Made by a program: the position numbers and the translations under genes | The notes under the pieces: generated by a model | Told to the model about the DNA's origin: nothing | Seen by the model: only the letters and a program-made list of their open reading frames with translations | Database searches by the model: none | Source: Iamia majanohamensis | GTDB taxonomy: Bacteria > Actinomycetota > Acidimicrobiia > Acidimicrobiales > Iamiaceae | Direction: 5' to 3' | Assembly (NCBI RefSeq): GCF_028532485.1 | Contig: NZ_CP116942.1 | Coordinates: 372,001-436,000 of the forward strand | Length of the DNA: 64,000 nucleotides | In this document: positions 1 to 8,366 of the stretch, one piece after another | How positions within the stretch are numbered: the first letter of the stretch is position 1 | Layout: each line of letters starts with the position of its first letter

Positions 1-132
1 CGCGACGACGTGGAGAACCGGGCCGCGGTCGAAGCCGTGGCCACCGCGGACCTGGTCGTCGCCGGCTTCTCGGTGGTCGGGGCGGCGCGCCAGGTCGACA
101 AGGTCTTCGACAAGCTGCGCCTCCACCCCTGA
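1..132 (+). CDS. C-terminal end of an unidentified protein (5' truncated by window edge)
   Basis: Frame 1 is open from the first base to a TGA at 130-132 and gives 43 residues ending in the residues KLRLHP. The composition (GC-rich third positions, a short hydrophobic stretch around LVVAGFSVVGAA, then a charged helix-like end) looks like real coding sequence. Too little is present to name a family. It is followed by a short gap and by a convergent gene on the other strand, so it is the last gene of whatever unit it belongs to. Confidence 0.6.
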   Translation, partial: RDDVENRAAVEAVATADLVVAGFSVVGAARQVDKVFDKLRLHP

Positions 133-157
133 GCGGGCCGGGCCGGCCCGCACCGGG

Positions 158-1276
158 TCAGGGCGTGTTGCTGGGCGGGGGCTCGGGGAAGCCGGGCTGC
201 GGCGCGGGTGCCTCGGGCTCCGCCGGGGGTGGCGGGGGCGGCGCCGCGGTCGGTGCGTCGGCCGCGGCCGGGTCGTCGCTCGGCGGGGCCGGCGGAGGAC
301 CCGGGATCACCTGGGTGCCGGGGTCGATGAGCGCCCCCCCGCCGGTGGCCGGGGCCGGGCTGGGCTGGGGCGGGGCCGGCTGCGGGTCGAGCGGCCCGGG
401 CTCGGGCTGGGGCCCGGGGGGCGCCGGGGCCGGCGCCGGCCCCGGTGACCAGGGCTGGGGGTCGGCGGCACCGGGCGCCGGGGCGGCCGGGTCGGGCTGC
501 CACTGCCCGGGGACGGGGGGCGGCGGAGGGGCGGGCTGCTCCCACTGGCCGGGGGCCGGCGGGGGCGCCGGCTGCTGCCACTGCCCCGGGTCGGCCGGGG
601 GGGCCGCCTGCCACTGCCCGCTGGGGGGCGCCGGGGTGGGCTGGGCCCACGGGCCCGGGTCGGCCTGGTCGGCGCCGGGCTGCCACTGGCCGCTCGGAGG
701 GGCGGGGGTGGGCTGCGGCCACTGGCCCTGGGGGGTGCCCGGGGCCTGCGGTGCGCCCTGGCCCGGCCAGGTCGCCGGCGCGGCGCCGGTCTTGGCCGGC
801 AGCAGGTCGAGGACCGTCCCGGCGACGCCGCCGGCGAGCCCCAGGAACAGCAGCAGCATGCCCAGGCCGAGCTGGGTGTCGGTCTCGCCGAACAGGTCGC
901 CGGACAGCAGGATGCTGACGAGGTAGCCGAGCCACAGCAGCACCGCGAAGACCAGGGCGACGAGCTGGACCTGGAGGAGGCTGAAGCCAGCGAGGCGGCG
1001 CTCGGCCATGCCCGCCCCGCCGAAGGCCCGCAGCAGGGCGAGGGCGCCGGCCAGGAGGGCGAAGAGCGGGATCCAGGTGCCCACGCCGAAGAGGCCGGGG
1101 GCGAAGTCGGTGGTCCACACCGACCACCCGACCTCCTCCCCGAAGGCGTCGATCTTGTAGATCTGCACGAAGGAGAAGAGGAAGGTGAGCACCCCGGCCG
1201 CAGCGGTGACGATGGGGCCGATCGGCGGTGCCCCCTTGGCGGCGGGGGCCGGTTGTGCGGGCTGGGGCCAGGCCAC
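158..1276 (-). CDS. Four-helix membrane protein with long proline-rich tail (DUF5336-like)
   Basis: A 372-residue protein. The N-terminal half has four predicted membrane helices (about residues 19-41, 64-86, 96-123 and 133-158). From about residue 165 to the end it is Pro/Ala/Gln/Gly-rich with repeated units around APPSGQW. The layout of a short polar start, a four-helix bundle and a disordered Pro-rich tail resembles the mycobacterial 34-kDa antigen/DUF5336 type; this is a fold-level impression, not a motif match. The GTG start at 1276 is supported by an AGGAGG-type ribosome binding site just upstream. It is divergent from purN, with about 136 bp between them. Function unknown; membrane location is inferred from hydrophobicity. 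Confidence 0.75.
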   Translation of the reverse strand: MAWPQPAQPAPAAKGAPPIGPIVTAAAGVLTFLFSFVQIYKIDAFGEEVGWSVWTTDFAPGLFGVGTWIPLFALLAGALALLRAFGGAGMAERRLAGFSLLQVQLVALVFAVLLWLGYLVSILLSGDLFGETDTQLGLGMLLLFLGLAGGVAGTVLDLLPAKTGAAPATWPGQGAPQAPGTPQGQWPQPTPAPPSGQWQPGADQADPGPWAQPTPAPPSGQWQAAPPADPGQWQQPAPPPAPGQWEQPAPPPPPVPGQWQPDPAAPAPGAADPQPWSPGPAPAPAPPGPQPEPGPLDPQPAPPQPSPAPATGGGALIDPGTQVIPGPPPAPPSDDPAAADAPTAAPPPPPPAEPEAPAPQPGFPEPPPSNTP

Positions 1277-1398
1277 GGGGTGCCTCCTGGGGCGGGGTGC
1301 AGGTGCAGGCCCGGTCTAGCCGACGCGTCGATCCGCCACACCCGGCCGGGCCGGGGCGACCTACCCGTTCGCCCGGTCGGCGAACCGGTGGCGGCTGG

Positions 1399-1404
1399 TA
1401 GGTT
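1399..1404 (+). promoter_or_regulatory. Predicted -10 box (TAGGTT) of leaderless purN
   Basis: TAGGTT fits the actinobacterial TANNNT -10 consensus and ends 8 bases before the GTG start of purN, so transcription would begin at or next to the start codon. No ribosome binding site and no clear -35 box are visible. Confidence 0.5.
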
Positions 1405-1412
1405 CGCCGGTC

Positions 1413-2024
1413 GTGCGCGTGGCAGCTCTGGTGTCGGGGACGGGGTCCATCCTCGACGCCCTCCTCGCCGCCGACGTGCCCGTCGAGCTGGTCCTGGCCG
1501 ACCGCCCGTGCCCCGCCCTGGAGCGGGCCGCCGCCGCCGGCGTGGCCACCGAGCTCGTGGCGCGCGACCGCTTCGACGCCGGCTTCGACCGCGACGCCTA
1601 CTCGTCCCTCGTGGCCGACGCCCTCGATGCCCACGGCGTCGACCTGGTGGCCATGGCCGGCTTCGGCACGATCCTCGGGCAGCCCGCCCACGACCGCTAC
1701 GGCGGGCGCATCGTCAACACCCACCCGGCCCTGCTGCCGCGGTTCAAGGGGTGGCACGCGGTGCGCGACGCCCTCGCCGCCGGGGTCACCACCACCGGCT
1801 GCACGATCCACGTGGCCGGCCTCGAGGTCGACACCGGCCCGATCCTCGCCCAGGAGGAGGTGCCCGTCCTCCCCGACGACGACGAGGCCTCTCTCCACGA
1901 GCGCATCAAGGTCGTCGAGCGCCGCCTCTACCCGGCCACGCTGCGGGCCATCCTCGACCGGGGGACGGTCCTGCCCCCCGACGACCCCGTCCCCTCCCAC
2001 CCGACCACCGCCCAGGAGGCCTGA
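1413..2024 (+). CDS. purN: Phosphoribosylglycinamide formyltransferase (GART)
   Basis: A 203-residue enzyme that moves the formyl group of 10-formyl-THF to glycinamide ribonucleotide, the third step of cytosolic purine synthesis. The catalytic triad is present: N102 and H104 in VNTHPALLPRFKG, and D140 in GLEVDTGPILAQ. Length is normal for PurN. The phosphate loop near the N terminus reads SGTGSILDAL, where the usual sequence is GNGSN followed by LQA, so Ile replaces the common Asn. The GTG start at 1413 sits 8 bases after a TANNNT box and has no Shine-Dalgarno, suggesting a leaderless mRNA. purH follows after 6 bases, so the two are co-transcribed. Confidence 0.95.
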   Translation: MRVAALVSGTGSILDALLAADVPVELVLADRPCPALERAAAAGVATELVARDRFDAGFDRDAYSSLVADALDAHGVDLVAMAGFGTILGQPAHDRYGGRIVNTHPALLPRFKGWHAVRDALAAGVTTTGCTIHVAGLEVDTGPILAQEEVPVLPDDDEASLHERIKVVERRLYPATLRAILDRGTVLPPDDPVPSHPTTAQEA

Positions 2025-2030
2025 ACCCCG

Positions 2031-3599
2031 GTGCGCGCCCTGCTCTCCACCTACGACAAGACCGGCGTGGTCCCGCTCGCCCGGGGCCTGGCCGACGCCG
2101 GCTGGGAGCTGACCTCCAGCGGGGGGACCGCCCGCGCCATCGCGGAGGCCGGCATCCCCGTGACCGACGTGGCCGACCTCACCGGTGCGCCGGCGATCCT
2201 CGGCCACCGGGTGATGACCCTCCACCCCAAGGTCCACGGCGGCCTCCTCGCCGACCGGGACGACGCCTCCCACCGGGCCGACATGGAGGCCCACGACATC
2301 GAGGGCATCGACCTGCTGGTCAGCAACCTCTACCCCTTCGGCTCCGACCCCGCGGACTTCACCCACGGCGGCTCGTCGGGGGCCATCGACCTCATCGACA
2401 TCGGTGGGCCGGCCATGATCCGGGCCGGGGCCAAGAACCACGCCCACGTCGCGGTGGTGGTCGACCCGGCCGACTACGACGAGGTGCTGGCCGAGGTGCA
2501 GGCCGACGGGGCCGTCTCGGCCGCCACCCGGCGACGCCTGGCGGCCAAGGCCTTCGCCACCACCGCGGCCTACGACACGGCCATCGCGGCCTGGTTCCGC
2601 GCCGAGGTGGCCGACGACGACGGGACCGCCGCCGAGGACCCGCTGCCGGAGGTGTTCGAGGTGCGGGCCGAGCGCGAGCCGGTGGCGCTGCGCTACGGCG
2701 AGAACCCCCACCAGCAGGCCGCCCTCTACCGCACCGACGGGGCCGACCCCTGGTGGGGCCACATCACCCAGCACTCGGGGCTGGCCCTGTCGTACCTCAA
2801 CCTCTACGACGCCGACGCGGCCTGGCTGCTGGCCCACGACCTGGCCCAGGCCACCGGGCAGGTGGCCTGCGCCATCATCAAGCACGCCAACCCGTGCGGC
2901 GCGGCGGTGGCGGCCACCCCGGCGGAGGCCTACGCCTCGGCCTTCGCCTGCGACCCCCGCTCCGCCTTCGGCGGCATCGTGGCCCTCTCGGTGCCCATCG
3001 ACGCCGACACCGTGGAGCACATGGTCGGCGCGGCCCAGGCCGACGTGGTCATCGCCCCCGGCTACGCCGACGGCGTCGTCGACGCCCTGCGGGCCAAGCG
3101 CAAGAACACGCGCCTCCTGGAGGCCCCGGCCCCCACGCCCGACCCCCTCCACGTGCGCCCGGTCTCGGGTGGCTACCTGGTCCAGGAGCCCCACCGGTTC
3201 GTGGCCCCGGCGTCGTCGTGGCGGGTGGTCACCGAGCGCATCCCCACCGAGGCCGAGCTGGCCGACGCCGCCCTCGCCTTCCGGCTGTGCGGCTGGGTCA
3301 CCTCCAACTCCATCGTCCTGGTCAAGGACGGGGTGGCGTGGGGCATCGGTGCCGGCCAGCAGAACCGGGTCGAGGCGGGCCAGATCGCCACGGCCAAGGC
3401 CGACAGGCGAGCCGCCGGCGGGGCCTGCGCCAGCGACGCCTTCTACCCCTTCCCCGACGGGGTGGAGGCCGCGGCCGAGGCCGGCGTCGCCGTCGTCGTG
3501 CAGCCCGGCGGCTCGGTGCGCGACGACGAGGTGACGGCCAAGGCCGACGAGCTCGGCCTGTCGATGCTGTTCACCGGCGAGCGCCACTTCCTCCACTGA
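2031..3599 (+). CDS. purH: Bifunctional AICAR transformylase / IMP cyclohydrolase
   Basis: A 522-residue enzyme for the last two steps of IMP synthesis. The N-terminal MGS-like cyclohydrolase domain (about 1-190) begins at once with LLSTYDKTG and carries the SSGGTARAI phosphate loop (29-38). The C-terminal transformylase domain (about 210-522) has RYGENPHQ (221-228) and the catalytic Lys-His pair K284-H285 in [11 protein letters not shown]; it ends in the family-typical RHFLH. The GTG start at 2031 is preceded by AGGAGG inside the end of purN. It uses the same 10-formyl-THF donor as PurN, and folD lies 28 bases downstream, so the donor-making enzyme is encoded in the same operon. Confidence 0.97.
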   Translation: MRALLSTYDKTGVVPLARGLADAGWELTSSGGTARAIAEAGIPVTDVADLTGAPAILGHRVMTLHPKVHGGLLADRDDASHRADMEAHDIEGIDLLVSNLYPFGSDPADFTHGGSSGAIDLIDIGGPAMIRAGAKNHAHVAVVVDPADYDEVLAEVQADGAVSAATRRRLAAKAFATTAAYDTAIAAWFRAEVADDDGTAAEDPLPEVFEVRAEREPVALRYGENPHQQAALYRTDGADPWWGHITQHSGLALSYLNLYDADAAWLLAHDLAQATGQVACAIIKHANPCGAAVAATPAEAYASAFACDPRSAFGGIVALSVPIDADTVEHMVGAAQADVVIAPGYADGVVDALRAKRKNTRLLEAPAPTPDPLHVRPVSGGYLVQEPHRFVAPASSWRVVTERIPTEAELADAALAFRLCGWVTSNSIVLVKDGVAWGIGAGQQNRVEAGQIATAKADRRAAGGACASDAFYPFPDGVEAAAEAGVAVVVQPGGSVRDDEVTAKADELGLSMLFTGERHFLH

Positions 3600-3627
3600 C
3601 CCCGACGACCCGCCCCGGAGACCGCCC

Positions 3628-4503
3628 ATGACCGCCACCACCCTCGACGGCGAGGCCCTGGCCACCCGGATCCGCGACGAGCTGCGCGACCGGGTCACCG
3701 CCGTGACCCTGGCCACCGGCACCCCGCCCGGCCTGGGCACGATCCTGGTCGGCGACGACGGCCCCAGCCACCGCTACGTGAGCATGAAGCACGCCGACTG
3801 CGAGGGCCTGGGCATCGCCTCCTTCGACGAGCGCCTGCCGGCCGATGCCCGCGCTGCGGACGTCGAGGCGGTCATCGACCGGTGGAACGCCGACCCGGCG
3901 ATCGACGCGGTGCTGCCCCAGCACCCCTTCCCCGCCCACCTCGACTACGAGGCCCTCTTCCGCCGCATCGACCCGGACAAGGACGCCGACGGCCTCCACC
4001 CGGTCAACCTCGGCCGCCTGGTGATGGGCGTCGACGCGCCCCGCGCCTGCACCCCCGCAGGGATCATCGAGATGCTCCACGCCCACCAGGTGCCCGTCGC
4101 CGGCCACCACGTCGTGATCGTGGGCCGGGGCCTCACCATCGGGCGGCCGCTGGCCAACATGCTCACCCTGAAGACGCCCGACGCCAACGCCGCGGTCACC
4201 GTGGTGCACACCGGCGTGGCCGACCTGGGCGCCTACACCCGCGAGGCCGACGTGCTGGTCGCGGCGGCCGGGTCCCCCGCGATGATCACCGCCGACATGG
4301 TGAAGCGCGGTGCCGCGGTGGTGGCCGCCGGGGTCAGCTTCGAGGGCCGCAAGGTGCTGAGCGACGTGGCCGACGAGGTGGCCGACGTGGCCGGCTGGCT
4401 CTCGCCCCGCATCGGCGGGGTCGGTCCCATGACCCGGGCCATGCTCATGGTGAACACGGTGCGCGCCGCCGAGCGCCGCGCCGCCCGCGCCGAACCGGTG
4501 TAG
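3628..4503 (+). CDS. folD: Methylenetetrahydrofolate dehydrogenase / methenyl-THF cyclohydrolase
   Basis: A 291-residue cytosolic enzyme interconverting 5,10-methylene-THF and 10-formyl-THF. Family features are Y50 and K54 in [16 protein letters not shown]121 in [11 protein letters not shown], the [10 protein letters not shown] stretch, the NADP-binding loop [18 protein letters not shown] (162-179) and the C-terminal GGVGPMT. Two motifs differ from textbook FolD: the usual VQLPLP reads VLPQHPFP (Q98 kept), and the usual GRSxxVGxP reads [12 protein letters not shown] at 3628 follows CCGGAG. As third gene of the purN-purH-folD unit it supplies the formyl donor for both purine enzymes. Confidence 0.94.
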   Translation: MTATTLDGEALATRIRDELRDRVTAVTLATGTPPGLGTILVGDDGPSHRYVSMKHADCEGLGIASFDERLPADARAADVEAVIDRWNADPAIDAVLPQHPFPAHLDYEALFRRIDPDKDADGLHPVNLGRLVMGVDAPRACTPAGIIEMLHAHQVPVAGHHVVIVGRGLTIGRPLANMLTLKTPDANAAVTVVHTGVADLGAYTREADVLVAAAGSPAMITADMVKRGAAVVAAGVSFEGRKVLSDVADEVADVAGWLSPRIGGVGPMTRAMLMVNTVRAAERRAARAEPV

Positions 4504-4507
4504 CCCG

Positions 4508-5056
4508 GTGTCCGCCCCGGCCGGCGCGCCCTGGACGATCCGCCTGCGCGCCGCGGAGGACCTCCCGGCGCTGGCCGAGGTGCTGGCGGCCCAGCAGGCG
4601 GTGGCCGACTACCCCGTCCAGTGGCCGCTGCCGGTGCCGGTCGAGGACTTCCTCGTCCGGGCCCGGGAGGAGGCGGCCTGGGTGGCGGTGCGCAACGGCC
4701 GGCCCGTCGGCCACGTCACCGTGCAACGGGTGGTCGACGACCCCGACGGCGTCGGCGCGACCTGGGCCGCCGCCACCGGCGTCGGGGTGGCGCGCATGGC
4801 CGAGGTGGCGGTGCTGTTCGTCGCCGCCGACCTGCGGGGCACGGGTGTGGGCGGGGCCCTGCTGGACGTGGCTGTGGACCACATCAGGCACCAGGGCCGG
4901 ACCCCGGTGCTCGACGTGGTGTGCACCCACCAGGAGGTGCGGGCCTACTACCGCCGCCGGGGGTGGGAGGAGGTGGGGGAGGTCGCCCTCGACTGGCTCC
5001 CGGTCCCCATCACCCTGCTGGTCCTCCCGCCCCCCGCCGCCGGCCCGGCGGGTTGA
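4508..5056 (+). CDS. GNAT family N-acetyltransferase
   Basis: A 182-residue protein with one GNAT domain: about residues 10-160, acetyl-CoA loop in motif A near VLFVAADLRGTGVGGALLDVAV (R/Q-x-x-G-x-G/A form: RGTGVGG), and a C-terminal strand with AYYRRRGWEEVG typical of motif B. The substrate cannot be told. The GTG start lies 4 bases after the folD stop, so it is very likely translated from the purine/folate operon, although nothing in the sequence ties its activity to that pathway. The last 15 residues are Pro/Ala-rich and probably disordered. Confidence 0.85.
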   Translation: MSAPAGAPWTIRLRAAEDLPALAEVLAAQQAVADYPVQWPLPVPVEDFLVRAREEAAWVAVRNGRPVGHVTVQRVVDDPDGVGATWAAATGVGVARMAEVAVLFVAADLRGTGVGGALLDVAVDHIRHQGRTPVLDVVCTHQEVRAYYRRRGWEEVGEVALDWLPVPITLLVLPPPAAGPAG

Positions 5057-5086
5057 CGGCCCAGGTCGGTGGCGGATCGTCGACGG

Positions 5087-5326
5087 TCAGCCGCCCCGGG
5101 TGAGGGCCACGAACAGTCCGAGGATGGCGGTGTTGGTGCTGATGGTCCAGACGATGAAGCGCGTGGTGGCGGCGTGGATCTCGGCCCGGACGAACTCCTT
5201 CGTCGCCGGCTCCTCGACGTCCCGGGCGGGGAAGTAGGACATCATCTCGCCGACCGCCTCGTCGTCGTGGGTGAGGGAGCTGAGCCTCTGGAAGAGGATC
5301 GAGCGGCTCCGTTCGGTCATGGCCAT
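5087..5326 (-). CDS. Small membrane-anchored protein (DUF1640/CCDC90-like)
   Basis: A 79-residue protein starting MAMTERSRS. The ATG at 5326 is chosen over an upstream in-frame ATG at 5392 because a good ribosome binding site (AGGAGAG) sits about 7 bases before it. A short amphipathic stretch with ATKEFVRAEIHA is followed by one C-terminal membrane helix (about 55-76, FIVWTISTNTAILGLFVAL). This order (helical arm, then a single tail helix) recalls the small DUF1640-type proteins, but the match is by pattern only. It converges on the GNAT gene with 30 bp between. Function unknown. Confidence 0.65.
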   Translation of the reverse strand: MAMTERSRSILFQRLSSLTHDDEAVGEMMSYFPARDVEEPATKEFVRAEIHAATTRFIVWTISTNTAILGLFVALTRGG

Positions 5327-5408
5327 GGCACTCTCCTGCGCTCGCGATGTCAACAGGGAAAGCGCCTCGACGGTACCCCGAGGGTGCGACACCGGGGCCC
5401 GCCGGGGC

Positions 5409-6296
5409 CTACTTGCTGATGCTGCGGTTGTAGGCCCGGATGGCGAGGGGGGCGCAGACCACGACGATGCCGACGATCCAGATCCAGGTGTAGGCGACGG
5501 GGTGGGCGATCGACCACGGGTCGCCGGGCTGGAGGGGCGTGTTGGGGTTCCCGAACAGCTCCCGCAGGGCGTCGGACAGCGTGGTCACCGGGTTCCACTC
5601 GGCCACCGTCCGGAGGAACGAGGGCATCGAGGTGGTGGGCACGAACGTGCTGGCCACGAAGGTCAGCGGGAACAGGGCCACGAAGGCCACGCCGGTGACG
5701 CCCTCGGGGGACTTCACCGCCGCGCCGAGGAGCACGCCGATCCAGATCATGGCGAAGGCGAAGGCCACCAGCAGGAGGTAGGCGAGCAGGGCGTCGACCA
5801 CGCCGCCGCGGATCCGCCAGCCGATGATGAGCCCGGCCACCGACATGAGGGCGATGGGCAGCAGCGACTTGATGACGTTGGCCACCGCGTGGCCGCCCAG
5901 CACCGCCCCCTTGGCGAGGGGCAGCGACCGGAAGCGGTCGACGGCCTGGTTCTTGAAGTCGTTGGCGATGCTGAGGGCCACGCCGAAGGCGGTGAACACG
6001 ATGGTCTGGGCCATGATCCCGCCCATCAGGAACTCCCGGTAGGAGCCGCCGACGGGCACGTCGATGGCGCCGCCGAACACGTAGGCGAACAGCAGCACGA
6101 ACATGATCGGCTGGATGGTGGCGTCGGACAGGGCCTCGGGCTGGCGCTTCATGTGCACCAGGCCGCGGCGGGCGATCACCCAGGTGTCGTGGACCACGCC
6201 GCGGAGCGGGTGGAGGGCGTCGTCGCCCTGGGGGGTGGCGTCGACGACGTCGATGGCGCCGAGGTCGTCGGGGGGTGGGGCGGTGGTGGCGGTCAT
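5409..6296 (-). CDS. ABC-2 type exporter permease (DrrB-like)
   Basis: A 295-residue integral membrane protein with a soluble N-terminal arm (about 1-50) and six hydrophobic segments. Family marks are the QPIMFVLLFAYVFGGAI entry, the FKNQAVDRFRSLPLA loop typical of ABC-2/DrrB permeases, and the WNPVTTLSDALRELF loop before the last helix. Its ATG (6296-6294) overlaps the TGA of the upstream ATPase by 4 bases (ATGA), so the two are translationally coupled and form one exporter. Substrate unknown; DrrAB-type pumps carry hydrophobic drugs or lipids, and resistance to a drug is only a guess here. Confidence 0.9.
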   Translation of the reverse strand: MTATTAPPPDDLGAIDVVDATPQGDDALHPLRGVVHDTWVIARRGLVHMKRQPEALSDATIQPIMFVLLFAYVFGGAIDVPVGGSYREFLMGGIMAQTIVFTAFGVALSIANDFKNQAVDRFRSLPLAKGAVLGGHAVANVIKSLLPIALMSVAGLIIGWRIRGGVVDALLAYLLLVAFAFAMIWIGVLLGAAVKSPEGVTGVAFVALFPLTFVASTFVPTTSMPSFLRTVAEWNPVTTLSDALRELFGNPNTPLQPGDPWSIAHPVAYTWIWIVGIVVVCAPLAIRAYNRSISK

Positions 6297-7279
6297 CGGG
6301 CGAACTCCTCCAGGACGGGCTCGTCGGTGTCGGTGGCGATGGGGACGCCGGTGAGGGTGAGGAAGACCTCGTCGAGGGTGGGCTGGCGCAGGCCCAGGTC
6401 CTCGACGGCGATGCCGGCATCGGCCAGGGCGTTGGCGGTGGCGGCCAGGGCGGCCACCCCGTCGGTGGTGGGGGCGGTGGCCGAGCGCACCGGGCGGTCG
6501 ACCACGGGCTCGCCGCCGGTGGTCCGGGCCAGGACCTGGGCGGCGAGGTCGAGGTGGGCCGCGTCGGCCACGACGAGGCCGATGTTGTCGCCGCCGATCT
6601 GGCGCTTGAGGCTCCGGGCGTCGCCCTGGGCGATGACCCGGCCGTGGTCGACGACGAGGATGTCGTCGGCCAGGCGGTCGGCCTCCTCCAGGTACTGGGT
6701 GGTGAGCAGCAGGGTGGTGCCGCTGCCGACGAGGGTGTCGAGCACCGCCCACAGCTCGTTGCGGGCCCGGGGGTCGAGCCCGGTGGTGGGCTCGTCGAGG
6801 AACAGGACCTGGGGTCGGGCGACCAGGGTGGCGGCCAGGTCGAGGCGGCGGCGCATGCCGCCCGAGTAGCCCGAGGTGACCCGGTCGGCCGCGTCCACGA
6901 GCGAAAACTGCTCCAGCAGCTCGTCGGCCCGGCCCTTGGCCTCCCGCCGGGACAGCTGGTGCAGCTCGCCGATCATCACCAGGTTCTCCCGCCCGGTGAG
7001 CAGGGGGTCGATGGTCGCGTCCTGGGCGGCCAGGCCGATGCGGCGGCGGACCTCGGTGGGGGCGGTGGCGACGTCGTGGCCGGCCACGATCGCGGTGCCC
7101 TCGGTGGGCTCGGCGAGCGTGGTGAGCAGCCGCACGGCGGTGGTCTTGCCCGCGCCGTTGGGCCCGAGCACGGCGGTGACGGTGCCCGTCGGCACGGTGA
7201 TGTCGACGCCAGCCAGGGCGACGGTGTCGCCGTAGCGCTTCACCAGGCCGTGGGCCTCGATGGCGGGGGAGGGGGGCAT
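6293..7279 (-). CDS. ABC exporter ATP-binding protein (DrrA-like)
   Basis: A 328-residue ATPase. Walker A is GPNGAGKT (39-46), the signature is YSGGMRRRLDLA, and Walker B is VLFLDEPTTGLD. The switch position reads LLLTTQYLEEADRLA, with Gln instead of His, as is usual in DrrA-type ATPases. A C-terminal DrrA domain follows to residue 328 and contains the LRQPTLDEVFLTLTG motif. The ATG at 7279 has a CGGAG upstream and starts just before the conserved IEAHGLVKRYG; an in-frame ATG at 7333 would add 18 residues unlike the family. It is the first gene of the two-gene exporter with the permease at 5409-6296, and energises it at the inner face of the membrane. Confidence 0.92.
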   Translation of the reverse strand: MPPSPAIEAHGLVKRYGDTVALAGVDITVPTGTVTAVLGPNGAGKTTAVRLLTTLAEPTEGTAIVAGHDVATAPTEVRRRIGLAAQDATIDPLLTGRENLVMIGELHQLSRREAKGRADELLEQFSLVDAADRVTSGYSGGMRRRLDLAATLVARPQVLFLDEPTTGLDPRARNELWAVLDTLVGSGTTLLLTTQYLEEADRLADDILVVDHGRVIAQGDARSLKRQIGGDNIGLVVADAAHLDLAAQVLARTTGGEPVVDRPVRSATAPTTDGVAALAATANALADAGIAVEDLGLRQPTLDEVFLTLTGVPIATDTDEPVLEEFAR

Positions 7280-7465
7280 GTGGGGCTGCTCCGTGTCTCG
7301 GGTCGGCGGGCGGCGTGCCGACCGGGCGGTCATGGTGTCAGGTGGGCATCGTCGCGGGGGAGGGGTTTCCGACGGTCAGACGCCGCCCGGGGGCCGCGCT
7401 CATCGCGCCCGCCGGCCGCGCCCCCTCGAGCGCCTGCGCCACGAGGGTGGGGACGGGGGGTCGCC

Positions 7466-7471
7466 TAGCCT
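7466..7471 (+). promoter_or_regulatory. Predicted -10 box (TAGCCT) of leaderless metF
   Basis: TAGCCT ends 9 bases before the ATG of metF and matches TANNNT. There is no purine-rich ribosome binding site in the 9-base gap other than a G run, so a leaderless or near-leaderless transcript is likely. Confidence 0.5.
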
Positions 7472-7480
7472 CGGGGGACC

Positions 7481-8359
7481 ATGGCCCGCATCGACGACCT
7501 CCTCGCCTCGGGGCGCACCGTCTCCTTCGAGTTCCCGCCGCCCAAGACGCCGGAGGCCCTCGTGACCTTCGACGAGACGATGGAGGACCTGGCCCAGCTG
7601 GGGCCGCAGTTCATCTCGGTCACCTACGGGGCGCTGGGCACCACCCGCGACACCACCCGCGACGTCGTGATCCGGGTGGACAAGGAGCGGGACTTCCCGG
7701 CCATGCCCCACCTCACCTGCGTGGGCCACACCCGCGCCGAGCTCGAGGAGCTGGTGACCCACTACCGCGACGCCGGGATCGAGAACATCCTCGCCCTCGC
7801 CGGCGACCCGCCGGCCGACGGGTCCGAGGCGGGGGGCGACTTCACCTACGCCACCGAGCTCATCGAGCTGGTGCGCGAGGTGGGCGACTTCTCGGTGGGT
7901 GTGGCCGCCTTCCCCGAGATGCACCCGCGCTCGCCCCACCGCGACGACGACCTGCGCTTCCTGGCCGCCAAGCTGGCCCAGGCCGACTTCGCCATCACTC
8001 AGTTCTTCTGGGACCCCGCCGACTACGTGAGCATGGTGGAGGACCTCTCGGCGCGGGGCTGCGACAAGCCCATCGTCCCCGGGGTGATGCCCTTCACCAG
8101 CGTGGCCGGCGTCCGCCGCATGTCGGGCATGAACGGCAGCGCCATCCCCGCCTCGCTCGAGGCCCGCCTCGACCGCGTCGACGGCGACAAGGAGGCCACC
8201 CGCGCCCTCGGCGTCGAGGTGGCCTCGGAGGTGGGCGCCGCCCTCCTCGAGGCGGGCGTGCCCGGCATGCACCTCTACACCATGAACCGGGCCGCATCGG
8301 TCCGCCAGGTGTGCGCCAACCTGGGACTGCTCCGGGACGCCGGTCCCCCGAGCGACTGA
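7481..8359 (+). CDS. metF: Methylenetetrahydrofolate reductase
   Basis: A 292-residue FAD enzyme reducing 5,10-methylene-THF to 5-methyl-THF for methionine synthesis. Visible family residues are E17 in SFEFPPPK, SVTYGA (46-51), HLTC (77-80), D109 in ILALAGDPP and Q174 in ADFAITQFFWD. The flavin/folate motif normally reads LALRGDPP; here Ala replaces Arg. Length is normal for bacterial MetF. It is divergent from the ABC exporter, and the DUF4012 gene follows after 7 bases. It competes with FolD (3628-4503) for methylene-THF. Confidence 0.95.
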   Translation: MARIDDLLASGRTVSFEFPPPKTPEALVTFDETMEDLAQLGPQFISVTYGALGTTRDTTRDVVIRVDKERDFPAMPHLTCVGHTRAELEELVTHYRDAGIENILALAGDPPADGSEAGGDFTYATELIELVREVGDFSVGVAAFPEMHPRSPHRDDDLRFLAAKLAQADFAITQFFWDPADYVSMVEDLSARGCDKPIVPGVMPFTSVAGVRRMSGMNGSAIPASLEARLDRVDGDKEATRALGVEVASEVGAALLEAGVPGMHLYTMNRAASVRQVCANLGLLRDAGPPSD

Positions 8360-8366
8360 CGGCACG

